From: Hymenobacter aranciens
Lineage (GTDB): Bacteria; Bacteroidota; Bacteroidia; Cytophagales; Hymenobacteraceae
NCBI RefSeq assembly: GCF_030580865.1
Contig: NZ_JAUQSY010000003.1
Span: forward strand, 434,001 to 498,000
Length of the DNA stretch: 64,000 nucleotides
Direction: 5' to 3'
A program made the position numbers and the translations under genes. Within the stretch, counting starts at the first letter, position 1. Every line of letters starts with the position of its first letter. This document shows, in pieces, positions 35,566-43,553 of this stretch. The notes under the pieces are model-generated. The model was not told where the DNA came from. It saw nothing but the letters and a program-made list of their open reading frames with translations, and did not search any database.

Positions 35566-36108
35566 ATGAAACGTCTGTTCGAAAATCCCTTAATCGGTGA
35601 CCGCATCTTCTTCAAAAAATTCGCGCACGAGCCCGGCGAGGCCGTTACCATTATCGACGTGGCCCTCAAGCCCGGCGGGGGCAATGGGCTGCACTTTCAC
35701 GAAACGTTCGACGAGCACTTCGAGTGCCTGGAGGGCGAGCTGAGCTTGGAAGTGAACAAGCGCGTCATCGTGCTGCAGCCCGGCGAGACGGCCACGGCCC
35801 CACGCCGCGCGGTGCACCGTTTCTTCAACCAGAGCAACAGCTACAACCGCTTCCGGGTCACGATTTCGCCCGGCCACCCGGGCTTCGAGAACACCCTGAA
35901 AATTGCCTATGGCCTGGCCTCCGACGGGCTGATGAACGCGCAGGGCCGGCCCCGCAAGTTCTGGCACCTGGGCACCATCGTGGCTCTGTCCGACACGCAC
36001 TTGCCGGGCGTGTTCCGGCTGCTGCAGCCGCTGCTGCGCTACTCCGCCCGCCGCGCCCACGCCGATGGCCGCTTTGCCCGCGAACTCCAACCCTACACGG
36101 CCGACTAA
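35566..36108 (+). CDS. cupin-domain protein
   Basis: A 180-residue protein with an N-terminal cupin barrel. Metal motif: GLHFHETFDEHFECLEG (His/His/Glu/His pattern), then second motif ATAPRRAVHRFFN. The C-terminal helix (FRLLQPLLRYSARRAHADGR) is amphipathic and longer than in minimal cupins. It shows little likeness to the cupin at 29637-30122. First gene of a short operon with a 32-residue membrane peptide and a diheme cytochrome. A redox or sensing role is inferred from context only. Confidence 0.85.
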   Translation: MKRLFENPLIGDRIFFKKFAHEPGEAVTIIDVALKPGGGNGLHFHETFDEHFECLEGELSLEVNKRVIVLQPGETATAPRRAVHRFFNQSNSYNRFRVTISPGHPGFENTLKIAYGLASDGLMNAQGRPRKFWHLGTIVALSDTHLPGVFRLLQPLLRYSARRAHADGRFARELQPYTAD

Positions 36109-36123
36109 CGCCGCTGCTGCGCC

Positions 36124-36222
36124 ATGAAAGCCCTGCACTCCTGGGTGGCCGTGCTGCTGCCCGCCACGGCCGGCCTGCTGCTCTGCCTACTCGCCTTAGT
36201 CCTGACCTTATTTCTGTCATAA
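36124..36222 (+). CDS. 32-residue single-pass membrane peptide
   Basis: ATG 36124 to TAA 36222. The product has a short polar head (MKALHSW) and one continuous hydrophobic helix (VAVLLPATAGLLLCLLALVL). It lies 15 bases after the cupin and 4 bases before the cytochrome gene, so the reading frame fills the operon gap exactly. Such miniproteins often stabilise a membrane complex; here the partner could be the cytochrome. Confidence 0.6.
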   Translation: MKALHSWVAVLLPATAGLLLCLLALVLTLFLS

Positions 36223-36226
36223 ACCC

Positions 36227-37192
36227 ATGAAAAAAATCTTAACCATCAGCATCGTAGTAATCAGCCTGCTGCTACTGGCCGTGGCTGGGTTTCTGGGCTA
36301 CGTGGCCGTGGATGGCATCCCGAGCTACGCGGCTCCGCAACCCAACATCGAGCCCATTGCCAGCACGCCCGAACGCGTGGCGCTGGGGGAGAAGCTGGTA
36401 CTAGCCTCCTGCGCCGACTGCCACCTCAACTCTACCACCAATACTCTCGGTGGCCAGCAACTGCGCGACGTGCCCCCGGCGTTCGGCACGCTCTACGCGG
36501 CCAACATCACCCGCAACCGGCAGCACGGCATCGGCGCCTGGACCGACCAGGAACTGGTAGGTTTGCTGCGTACCGGCATCGGGCGCGACGGCCGCTACCG
36601 GGTGGTGATGCCCAGCTTCGTGCAGATGTCGGACGAAGACCTGGCCAGCATCGTGGCCTTCCTGCGCTCCGATAGTCCGCTGGTGCGCGCCACCCCCACG
36701 CCCAGCCGCGCGCAGGAGCCGTCGCTGCTGGCCAAGGTGCTGTTTCATACCGTTATGAAACCCACGCCGCTGCCTGCTGCCCCAGTAACGGCCCCCGACT
36801 CAACGGACGCCCTGGCCTACGGCCGCTACCTCGTCATCGGCCGCTACAAGTGCTACGACTGCCACAGCAAAGACTTCAAAACCAATAACGCGCTGGAGCC
36901 TGAGAAGTCGGAAGGCTACCTCGGCGGGGGCAACGAAATGGTGAACCGCCAGGGCCGGCCCGTGCGCGCCCGCAACATCACCGGCGACGCCGATACGGGC
37001 ATCGGCGACTGGACGGAAGGGCAATTCGCCCAGGCCCTGCGCTTCGGACAGTCGCCCCACGGCCCGCTGGGCTACCCCATGCCCAAGTATTCGCGGCTGA
37101 GTGCGGCCGAAGTCCACGCCCTCTATACCTACCTGCAAGCCGTGCCCAAAATCAGGAATGCCACGGCCGAGGACGGCCCGGCGGCACTCTGA
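36227..37192 (+). CDS. membrane-anchored diheme cytochrome c
   Basis: A 321-residue protein. One N-terminal helix (about 7-27) anchors two cytochrome c domains to the periplasmic side. Heme motifs are CADCH (62-66) and CYDCH (209-213). Axial Met candidates lie in YRVVMPSFVQMSD and in GYPMPKYSRLS. The layout resembles cytochrome subunits that feed electrons from a periplasmic dehydrogenase. No dehydrogenase is encoded next to it; the operon offers only a cupin and a membrane peptide, so the donor is unknown. Confidence 0.9.
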   Translation: MKKILTISIVVISLLLLAVAGFLGYVAVDGIPSYAAPQPNIEPIASTPERVALGEKLVLASCADCHLNSTTNTLGGQQLRDVPPAFGTLYAANITRNRQHGIGAWTDQELVGLLRTGIGRDGRYRVVMPSFVQMSDEDLASIVAFLRSDSPLVRATPTPSRAQEPSLLAKVLFHTVMKPTPLPAAPVTAPDSTDALAYGRYLVIGRYKCYDCHSKDFKTNNALEPEKSEGYLGGGNEMVNRQGRPVRARNITGDADTGIGDWTEGQFAQALRFGQSPHGPLGYPMPKYSRLSAAEVHALYTYLQAVPKIRNATAEDGPAAL

Positions 37193-37254
37193 TACGACGA
37201 CGGGCACCCCGTGCTATTACTCATCAACTCATTTTTTTCACCCAACTCTTTTGC

Positions 37255-38163
37255 ATGAAACGTTTTCTTCTCCCTCTTTCTCTGCTGCTGGGCTTGAGTG
37301 CCAGCAGCCAAGCCCAGCAGCTTCCCAACGGCGACCTGGAAACCTGGACCACGAACAACGGGGCTGACCAGGCCCCGAACTGGCTGACCACCGACGACAT
37401 CCTGCTGGATAAAACGGGCGTGTTCGTGGCCACCGGCACCACCAGCAAAACCACCGTGCGGCACGGCGGGAGCTTCGCCGCCCTGCTGGAAACCAAAAAC
37501 CTGTTTCCTTTCCCCAGCTTTCCGGGCTCGCTCACCCTGGGCACCCGCTTCAACACTTCGTCGGACTATCCGGCCGGGCTGCCCTATACCGGCCGGCCGG
37601 CGGGGCTGCAATTCTACTACCAAAGCAGCGCGGGCCTCGCGGCCGACTCTGCCTTCGCCCTCATGGTACTCACGCGCCGCGTGAACGGGCAGCGCGAGAT
37701 TATTGCCGAGGGCGTCACCTGGTTGCCTGCCGCGGCCACCTACACGGCGGCCACGGTGGCCTTGCAGTACGCCTCGACGCTAACGCCCGATTCGGTGCAC
37801 GTCACCATCAGCTCCGGCATCGTGAATCGCGCCACACCTGGCACGCAGCTTTACGTCGATGACATCTCTTTCGTCAGCACCATCACCGCCGCGCGGGCCG
37901 AAACCGTAGGCCGGAGCCTCACGCTTTTTCCCAATCCCAGCACCGACGGCCTCTTCACGCTCGATGCCCGCCAGGAGCCCGCCCTGCTGCGCGCTCCCCT
38001 GACAGTGAGCGACCTCGCTGGCCGCGTGGTGCTGACGCAAGCTGCGCCGAGCACTAGCCCGGAAAGCCGCTGCCTGGACCTGCGCGGGCAACCAGCAGGC
38101 GTCTATACCCTGCGCCTGAACACGAACAAGGGGGCGGTCACGCGCCGACTGGCTATTCAATAA
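37255..38163 (+). CDS. PCMD-like secreted protein with T9SS sorting domain
   Basis: A 302-residue protein: signal peptide (MKRFLLPLSLLLGLSASSQA), then a beta-sandwich opening QLPNGDLETWTTNN with LYVDDISFV near residue 203. These mark the putative carbohydrate-metabolism (PCMD) or carbohydrate-binding domain of Bacteroidota. A T9SS C-terminal domain follows (LTLFPNPSTDGLFTLDA to YTLRLNTNKGAVTRRLAIQ). Probably a surface-attached glycan-binding protein. It sits 62 bases after the cytochrome gene and may be transcribed separately. Confidence 0.88.
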   Translation: MKRFLLPLSLLLGLSASSQAQQLPNGDLETWTTNNGADQAPNWLTTDDILLDKTGVFVATGTTSKTTVRHGGSFAALLETKNLFPFPSFPGSLTLGTRFNTSSDYPAGLPYTGRPAGLQFYYQSSAGLAADSAFALMVLTRRVNGQREIIAEGVTWLPAAATYTAATVALQYASTLTPDSVHVTISSGIVNRATPGTQLYVDDISFVSTITAARAETVGRSLTLFPNPSTDGLFTLDARQEPALLRAPLTVSDLAGRVVLTQAAPSTSPESRCLDLRGQPAGVYTLRLNTNKGAVTRRLAIQ

Positions 38164-38196
38164 GTTACAATCCTTTCCTTGGCCTACAAAGCCGAG

Positions 38197-38248
38197 GCTT
38201 CGGCCAGGCAGCGCCCGGGTAGTGGCTCGGGCGCTGCCTGGCCGAAGC
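38197..38248 (+). terminator. perfect 21-bp hairpin after the T9SS gene
   Basis: Arms 38197-38217 and 38228-38248 are exact complements (GCTTCGGCCAGGCAGCGCCC at the left), with a 10-base loop. There is no T-tract, so it may act as an RNA-stability element or a terminator of a non-classical kind. Confidence 0.6.
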
Positions 38249-38305
38249 GTTGCTGACCGCCCGCCCGGCCCGGGGGCGGGCCTGCTCCGCGCAGCCGCCC
38301 GATAT

Positions 38306-38371
38306 CTATTGCTCCAGCCAGCGGCGGAAGGCGGGCGTTTGGGCAGCGGTGCTGGTGAGGGTGGTGCCGCC
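38306..38371 (-). pseudogene. possible gene tail, truncated
   Basis: On the minus strand the last codons read GTTLTSTAAQTPAFRRWLEQ then TAG. This looks like a real C terminus, for example of a LysR-type regulator, but its upstream part is replaced by an unrelated relic on the other strand. Low confidence. Confidence 0.25.
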
Positions 38372-38605
38372 GGCACCTGGCAAACCCAGCTGCGCCTGAA
38401 CCTGCGCCCGGTGGCCGACTCGCTGGTGCAGCGCTATGGCCGCACCCACGTCGAGGCCATCGACCTGCCCGCCCCGGTGGAGGTGCGCGCCCGCACCGGG
38501 CGGCTGCAGCTGCGCTTGTTTCTGTCGTCGCTCACCCGGCAGGAGGGCGGCGCGGAGATGAACTACTCCTACACGGCCGACGGGCTGCTGGAGATAGCGC
38601 CGTAA
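38372..38605 (+). pseudogene. relic of the 3' end of a DUF4153 gene
   Basis: The plus strand reads GTWQTQLRLNLRPVADSLVQ, YGRTHVEAIDLPAPVEV, then LQLRLFLSSLTRQEG and YSYTADGLLEIAP. This matches the C-terminal residues of the intact protein at 46217-48115 (ALRLSLRVPADSLVARYGRN, RYTYTADGLLELNP). Everything upstream of this tail is missing. Confidence 0.8.
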
Positions 38606-38642
38606 GTGGGCCAGAACCGTACAACCCACCGTCCTTGGGGCC

Positions 38643-38828
38643 TTGGGGGCCGCTTCACTCATGCTGTTTAGCCGCTTCTTCGACGGGCTGGGGGCCCGCC
38701 ACACCCACGACCTCGACGGCCTGGCCACCCTGGAAGTGCCCACCTCCTTTCACCTCTATGAGGGCCCCGAGCAGCAGCTGCCCGTGGCCCGCCGTTCGCA
38801 CCGCGCCACGCCATCTGCCGGACCGTAA
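38643..38828 (+). pseudogene. relic of the 5' end of the gene found intact at 48138
   Basis: Encodes MLFSRFFDGLGARHTHDLDG, then LATLEVPTSFHLYEGPEQQL and PVARR, near-identical to the start of the protein at 48138-49613. After PVARR the frame diverges and stops. Together with the preceding relic it preserves the junction of the two-gene cassette in the same order and strand. Confidence 0.85.
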
Positions 38829-38838
38829 AGTGCTGGCA

Positions 38839-39084
38839 ATGGAAGCCCCGGCCGAACCCGCCGTCAGCGACTACTGCTGGGGCCAGATGCTGGGCCCCGA
38901 CCACCGGTTCCTGCCGGGCGCCTGCGTGTTTGTGGCTGGCCAGCCAGGCATCATCGCTGCCACCAACTCCGAAGGCAAATTCCGGCTGCGGTTGCCCACT
39001 TCGGCTTCTCAAACGCTGACCGTAGCCTACGCCGGCCTGCGCGACCAACAGCTACCCGTACTACTACGCCAGTCAAGCGGTTGA
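38839..39084 (+). CDS. short carboxypeptidase-regulatory-like beta domain protein or fragment
   Basis: 81 residues from ATG 38839. The core GACVFVAGQPGIIAATNSEG then KFRLRLPTSASQTLTVAYAG matches the CarboxypepD_reg-like fold that opens many TonB-dependent receptors in this phylum. There is no signal peptide and the rest of a receptor is absent. It directly follows gene relics, so it is more likely a fragment than a complete gene. Confidence 0.5.
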   Translation: MEAPAEPAVSDYCWGQMLGPDHRFLPGACVFVAGQPGIIAATNSEGKFRLRLPTSASQTLTVAYAGLRDQQLPVLLRQSSG

Positions 39085-39492
39085 TTGTCGTATCGTTGCA
39101 GCGGTAAACACTGCCGTTCAACAAAACGCCAGTGCCTGGCCCCACTACCTGACTCGCACATCGTACTTGTTTCCCGAGGACCCTTGAGGGGACCCATCAA
39201 TCCATCTGGACAGCTCCGAATAGTCTCTGGTAGTGTTCGAGCCCTTCTCCTGATATTAGGAAGCTATTTCTTCACCCCCTCTAGAGTGCTCTAGACACCT
39301 CTAGTGCCCAATTTCTAGCCCCCTACGGACTACTAAAAAAGCCCTCTACGCACTGTAGAGGGCTTTTTTGCGTATTTGGGGTGCAACGTAGGGTACGAAC
39401 GGGTTTTTTACCTTGTCCTTGGAGAATCAGTTTAGTTGGCCCGATTATATTGTGTTGTTGCAACTGGTCCAGACCGGCCGGCTGTACTGGTC
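39085..39492. other. intergenic with bidirectional terminator
   Basis: Apart from the terminator at 39335-39369 I see only short CTCTAGA-type repeats near 39280-39302 and no gene. Confidence 0.45.
39335..39369. terminator. bidirectional intrinsic terminator
   Basis: AAAAAAGCCCTCTAC, a 5-base loop, then GTAGAGGGCTTTTTT. The symmetric A- and T-runs would stop transcripts from both sides: the relic-rich plus strand and the AraC remnant on the minus strand. Confidence 0.9.
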
Positions 39493-39825
39493 TTACGTTG
39501 TGTGACGAAAAGCTAGGGTGGTAGTGCCCGTATGCTTCTTGAAGAAACGGTGGAAATAGGTGGGGTACTCAAAGCCTAAGCTGTCCGCAATTTCGCTCAC
39601 ATTCCAATTCTGGTGCTGCAATAGCACTTTGGCCTCGCTGACCAGGCGCTCGGCAATGTGGGTCGTGGTGGGTTTGCCCGTTACTTCTTTCACCGCCCGG
39701 TTTAGGCTGTTGACGTGCACGGCCAGACGATTGGCGTAGGCCTGTGCATTTTTCAGAATGGGCTCGTGGTATCGCTTGGTTACCGGGAATTGAATTTCCA
39801 GTAGGGTCAAAAACAGATTGGTCAC
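39493..39825 (-). pseudogene. 5'-truncated AraC-family regulator
   Basis: The frame encodes only the C-terminal part of an AraC regulator: AYANRLAVHVNSLNRAVKEV, then LLQHQNWNVSEIADSLGFEY and FFKKHTGTTTLAFRHTT. The family is normally near 290 residues. The homologous reading runs a few codons upstream of the GTG at 39825 (AERVTNLFLTLLE), after which unrelated sequence begins. The cupin-like sensor half is lost, so it is probably dead or a bare DNA-binding domain. Confidence 0.7.
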
Positions 39826-39845
39826 GCGCTCGGCGGCGTTGGTGG

Positions 39846-39953
39846 CTACGGCCGGATATGAACTGGCAGGTTGTAGCCGCGCTGCCTCATGGATGTGGGC
39901 GCGGTGTGCAGGGCGCGGGCTACGTCTTCGACGGGCGCAACGTGATAATCCAT
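39846..39953 (-). CDS. short ORF, possible gene fragment
   Basis: ATG 39953 to TAG 39846, 35 residues: MDYHVAPVEDVARALHTAPT then SMRQRGYNLPVHIRP. Protein-like composition, but it stops directly before the AraC fragment. It may be the head of another broken gene joined to it. Unknown. Confidence 0.3.
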   Translation of the reverse strand: MDYHVAPVEDVARALHTAPTSMRQRGYNLPVHIRP

Positions 39954-39975
39954 AGACGTGAGTTAGGAGCGTCGG

Positions 39976-40749
39976 CTACGCTTGAGCCGGCAGCACCAGC
40001 ACGGGCACGGCGCAGTGCAGCAGCAGCTTCGCCGTGACGCTGTGGTGAAACCGCTTGCCCAGGAAGCTGCGCGGCCGGGCAATGACCAGCACCAAATCAA
40101 ATTCTCCCGGCTGGGCGGCCTGCAGAATGCCAGCGGCCGGGCTGGAGGCCACGATGTGGCGCGCGAGCGAGAGCCGCGTCAGGTCGATGGTCAGGCCTAT
40201 CCGGAGCACGGAGGCCAGCGCCGTTTGCAGCGGAGTCGCAGCCGGCGTAGGGGAGACGTGCAGGATGGTTACCTCCGCCTTCAGAACCCGAAAGAGGTGG
40301 CGCACCATGCTGGCGTAGCGGCCCAGGCTGAAGGATTCGCCATCGACGGCCAGCAGCAGGCGGCGCGGGGCGCGCCCGGCGGGGGCGGTGGGCGGCACCA
40401 CCAGCATCGGGTAGGGGGCGGCGCGTAGCAGGTCGAGGGCGGTGGTGCTCACCAGCTCATCGGGCGTGCTGCTGTCGGTGGGGCGGCCCAGCACCAGCAG
40501 CTCCGGGTGGTCGCGGCGGAGGGCTGCGGCCACGGTCGCCAGGACGGAGCCGTGGATGGTTTCGGTTACGGCCGGCACCGGCAGGCCCCGGGTGAGGCTG
40601 GCGAAAGCCGGCTGCCGGGCCTGGGCGCTGAGTGAACTGTCGCTGACCGTCAGCAGCTCCGGGTCGAGCAGGGCGTTGCGGTGGGCGTGCACTACCAGCA
40701 GCCGCGCGCCGAGCGGCTGGGCCAGGGTGGCGGCGTAGGCCAATGCCAC
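39976..40749 (-). CDS. universal stress protein, tandem Usp domains, 5' end lost
   Basis: 257 residues from GTG 40749. Two Usp domains: the first carries LLVVHAHRNALLDPELL and LVLGRPTDSSTPDELVS, the second RRLLLAVDGESFSLGRYASM and ILHVSPTPAATPLQ, ending CAVPVLVLPAQA. Homology continues 13 codons upstream of the GTG (CLLVLTDFHQPAS), which is the true first strand of the fold. There is no start codon for that reading before the junction near 40.8 kb. Either a shortened protein is made from GTG or the gene is dead. Confidence 0.75.
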   Translation of the reverse strand: MALAYAATLAQPLGARLLVVHAHRNALLDPELLTVSDSSLSAQARQPAFASLTRGLPVPAVTETIHGSVLATVAAALRRDHPELLVLGRPTDSSTPDELVSTTALDLLRAAPYPMLVVPPTAPAGRAPRRLLLAVDGESFSLGRYASMVRHLFRVLKAEVTILHVSPTPAATPLQTALASVLRIGLTIDLTRLSLARHIVASSPAAGILQAAQPGEFDLVLVIARPRSFLGKRFHHSVTAKLLLHCAVPVLVLPAQA

Positions 40750-40829
40750 GCTGGCGGGCTGGTGGAAGTCGGTGAGGACGAGCAGGCACGGGCTCGTCGC
40801 GCAGCCGCCTGGCGCAGCTGGGCGAGGAA

Positions 40830-40994
40830 ATGAAGCTGCAAACCGTCATCGTGCAGGGCGGCTGGCAGGCGTCTGTCAAAGAAAAGAAGCTGGCGGCGTA
40901 CCAGCAGGGCATCGGCCAGCTTTTCAGGACGCAGTACGGGCTGAACCTGGGGCAGCTCAAGCTGAGCAGCCAGGGGTTCGTGGCCAGCAAGTAG
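40830..40994 (+). pseudogene. 3' fragment or small protein, unknown
   Basis: ATG 40830 to TAG 40994, 54 residues: MKLQTVIVQGGWQASVKEKK, LAAYQQGIGQLFRTQYGLNL, GQLKLSSQGFVASK. It has good protein character and ends properly. Protein-like reading continues a few codons upstream (SRLAQLGEE), which suggests the N terminus was cut off at the same junction that beheaded the stress-protein gene. Family unknown. Confidence 0.45.
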
Positions 40995-41006
40995 GGGCGA
41001 AGGACT

Positions 41007-41501
41007 ATGCACAAGCTACTTCCCACGCTGCTGGCCGCCGGGGCGGTGCTGAGTGCCGGCAGCGCCCCGCCGGCCTACCGCACCTACGCCAATGCGCGCT
41101 TCGGCTTTCGCATCGACTTCCCGGCGAGCTTCCGGGTGCAACCTGAGCCGGCGAATGGCGACGGCCGCCGCTTCGTATCGGCCGATGGACGGACGGTGCT
41201 GAGTGCCTATGCGGGCTACAATGTGCTCGATGAGGGCATGGCCGACGACCGCCGCCTGGCCCGGCAGGGCTGGCAGGAAAAGAAGGCCACTTTCAGCCTC
41301 GACCAGCTGACGGGCAAGGGCACGGGCTACGTGCTGTCGGGGCGGGTGCAGGGGGATATCTTCTACCAGAAGACCGTGCTGCGGAGCGGCGTGCTCTCGA
41401 CGTTCGTCTGGCAGTACCCGGCGGCGCGCAAGGCGGCGATGGACGCAGTCATTCAGCACACCATTCAAACCTGGCAGCCCGGCACCGAAAGCAACTACTG
41501 A
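41007..41501 (+). CDS. exported protein, unknown
   Basis: A 164-residue protein with a signal peptide (MHKLLPTLLAAGAVLSAGSA). The mature domain (YANARFGFRIDFPASFRVQP, FVSADGRTVLSAYAGYN, TIQTWQP near the end) has the look of a PsbP/DUF1795-like sandwich that many bacteria export. It begins 12 bases after the preceding fragment. Function unknown. Confidence 0.75.
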   Translation: MHKLLPTLLAAGAVLSAGSAPPAYRTYANARFGFRIDFPASFRVQPEPANGDGRRFVSADGRTVLSAYAGYNVLDEGMADDRRLARQGWQEKKATFSLDQLTGKGTGYVLSGRVQGDIFYQKTVLRSGVLSTFVWQYPAARKAAMDAVIQHTIQTWQPGTESNY

Positions 41502-41510
41502 CGCGGCCGC

Positions 41511-42851
41511 TTACCTGATGGTGACGGCCGGGCCCAGCTCGCCAGTCGGGCTGAGGGTGGCGGTGCTGCGGTCGCGGGCCAGCACGAAGCCCCCGGTGGT
41601 ACGCAGGGCCTGGTTGGGGATGAACGCGCCGGCGGGTAGCGGCGTGGTGAACCGGATGGCGGCCGTGCGGGCATCGAGGGCTTGCAGCAGCACGGGGCTG
41701 TCGGGGGCGGCGGTGGCGTGGCAGGTCAGCAGCACGTAGTCGGCGTCGAAGCACAGCAGCTGGGGGTAGAAGTAGCGGCGGCCGGGCGTGAAGTCGCGGA
41801 AGGCCAGCACCCGGCCCTTGGCCAGCTCCTGCGGCGTGATGAGGCGCTTGACGTGCGGGTCGGCATCGGTGAAGATGCCCGAGCCGCCGTAGTCGTCGTC
41901 CCACGAAAAGCGGGGCGCGTCCTTGGGCCCCCCGCCGTTGTCGCGGTAGGTGTAGTAGATAAGCTGGATGGGGTCTTCGGGGTAGCTCATGCTGGGTTCG
42001 CTGAAGGCGAAGGCCGGGCGGGTGGGGGCGCCGGGGCGCAGGGTGGCCAGGCCGTGGGCGGCGTCCCAGCGCTCGTCGTCGGTGTAGGTGCGGCGGATGA
42101 GGGGGTAGAGCGCCAGCGTGTGGCCGTCGTTGGTGAAGATGCGCAGGGCATCGTCGTCGTTGGTGCCGGGGCTGATGGTGGCCGCGCCGCTGGCCAGGGC
42201 GGGCTGGCCGCTCAGCAGGCGCCTGGTGATGTCGCGCAGGCCGGGCGGGGCCAGGTCGAGTTGGTACACGGCGTTGTTCTGGAACACGTAGAGGGTGCCG
42301 TTGGAGAGGCGCTGGAGCTTGAGGTCGCCGGAGCCGCCGGGCAGCTCCAGCAGCTGCTGGGCGGCGCCGGTGCGGGCATCGTAGAGGCCCACCGTTGGGG
42401 TGTAGGTGCCGTCGCGGAAGCTGCCGCGGCTGCCGGCCACCACCAGCACCGGCTGCCCGCCCGGGCCGGGCACCAGCTGCTCCTCGCTACTGCGCCAGCT
42501 GGGCTGCTCGGGGTCGATGCGGCCGGTCATGATTGGGTCGACCTGCAGCTCCGCGAGGTCGGTGCGGCGCTGCTGCCGCTGGAGGAGGCTCCAGACGACG
42601 CTGCCTACCAGAGCCAGCCCGCCCAACACGATGGCCCAGCGCACGCGGCGCCTAAGCTCGGCTGGCGGGATGGCGAACGGCCCCGGCGCGGGGGGCGGGC
42701 CCGGCAGGTGCCGGATGTTCACGTTGAGGTCGTCGCTATCGAGGAAATACTCGGTGCCGCAGCTGTCGCAGCGGAAGGTGTCGGGCCGGAGCTCGGTTTT
42801 CTGGGTGCTGCCGCACTTGGGGCACTGAATTACTTTGAGGGCTTTGGCCAT
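41511..42851 (-). CDS. zinc-ribbon membrane protein with propeller-like domain
   Basis: A 446-residue protein. A cytoplasmic zinc ribbon at 10-31 (CPKC...CDSC) is followed by a Pro-rich linker, one transmembrane helix (about 73-92) and a 340-residue outer domain. That domain has repeats of the form VLVVAGSRGSFRDGTYTPTV, LSNGTLYVFQNNAVYQLDL and LLTCHATAAPDSPVLLQALD, suggesting a beta-propeller that handles device-like readings (PA2928 style). The mix of inside zinc ribbon and outside propeller suggests a sensor or assembly factor. Function unknown. Confidence 0.8.
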   Translation of the reverse strand: MAKALKVIQCPKCGSTQKTELRPDTFRCDSCGTEYFLDSDDLNVNIRHLPGPPPAPGPFAIPPAELRRRVRWAIVLGGLALVGSVVWSLLQRQQRRTDLAELQVDPIMTGRIDPEQPSWRSSEEQLVPGPGGQPVLVVAGSRGSFRDGTYTPTVGLYDARTGAAQQLLELPGGSGDLKLQRLSNGTLYVFQNNAVYQLDLAPPGLRDITRRLLSGQPALASGAATISPGTNDDDALRIFTNDGHTLALYPLIRRTYTDDERWDAAHGLATLRPGAPTRPAFAFSEPSMSYPEDPIQLIYYTYRDNGGGPKDAPRFSWDDDYGGSGIFTDADPHVKRLITPQELAKGRVLAFRDFTPGRRYFYPQLLCFDADYVLLTCHATAAPDSPVLLQALDARTAAIRFTTPLPAGAFIPNQALRTTGGFVLARDRSTATLSPTGELGPAVTIR

Positions 42852-42956
42852 AAGAGGAAGGCTGTCGGCGACAGTAGCGGGGGGCCACGGGGCCGCCCAG
42901 GCATACGCGGCGGCTACGCGGAGGTTAGCGGCCGGCGCGGCGCGAGGGTGGGGCCG

Positions 42957-43430
42957 CTAGCCGGCAGGCCGGGCGGCCACCCAGGCACGGAAGGCGGTGA
43001 TTTCCTCGGGGGCCAGCCGGTGCTTGTCGAGCAGGAGTATCAGGCGCGGGAGGTCGCGCACGGTCAGGAAGAAGTAGCGGCCCGACTCGTCGGCCCGGCG
43101 CAGCCAGCGCCAGTCGTGCGCCTGGGCGGGCGCGCCGTCGGCGGGGCGCACCTCGATGCCCTCGGCCCGGAACGTGACCTCGGCCGCGAAGGAGGCCGGG
43201 CCCATCCGGTAGCTGCTGAGCAGCACCACGGCCAGCCCCAGCAGCACCAGGCCGGCGCTCAGCCCCAGCCAGGTGAGGGCGAAGGACCCGAGCAGGCCCG
43301 GCCGGGCGGCGCTCAGCAGCAGCGCCGCCAGCAGGTAGCGCCACAAGCTGCGCCGGCGAAAGTTATACAGCTTGGCCACGCGCTGGTCGTGCGGCGTGGG
43401 ACGAAACGAGCGGGTGAGCTGGGTAATCAT
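42957..43430 (-). CDS. YcxB-like membrane protein
   Basis: A 157-residue protein. Two adjacent hydrophobic helices (about 32-75) are followed by a PH-like domain: VTFRAEGIEVRPADG, WRWLRRADESGRYFFLTV and LPRLILLLDKHRLAPEEIT. This fits the YcxB family of small membrane proteins of unknown role. ATG 43430 starts the protein; a longer frame upstream lacks family character. Confidence 0.75.
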   Translation of the reverse strand: MITQLTRSFRPTPHDQRVAKLYNFRRRSLWRYLLAALLLSAARPGLLGSFALTWLGLSAGLVLLGLAVVLLSSYRMGPASFAAEVTFRAEGIEVRPADGAPAQAHDWRWLRRADESGRYFFLTVRDLPRLILLLDKHRLAPEEITAFRAWVAARPAG

Positions 43431-43553
43431 GCGGGCCGGTAGGGGAGGGCGGTACGTGCCAACAATACGCAACGCGGCCGCCCGCGGCCGGCCGCCGGCG
43501 CGCAACCGGCCGCCGTGGCCTGCGTTAAGCGGGGCTCACCCATTGCTACCCCC

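Noticed and set aside
41682..43442. 586-codon plus-strand open frame
   Set aside because: Gly/Ala/Val-rich shadow crossing two convincing minus-strand genes.
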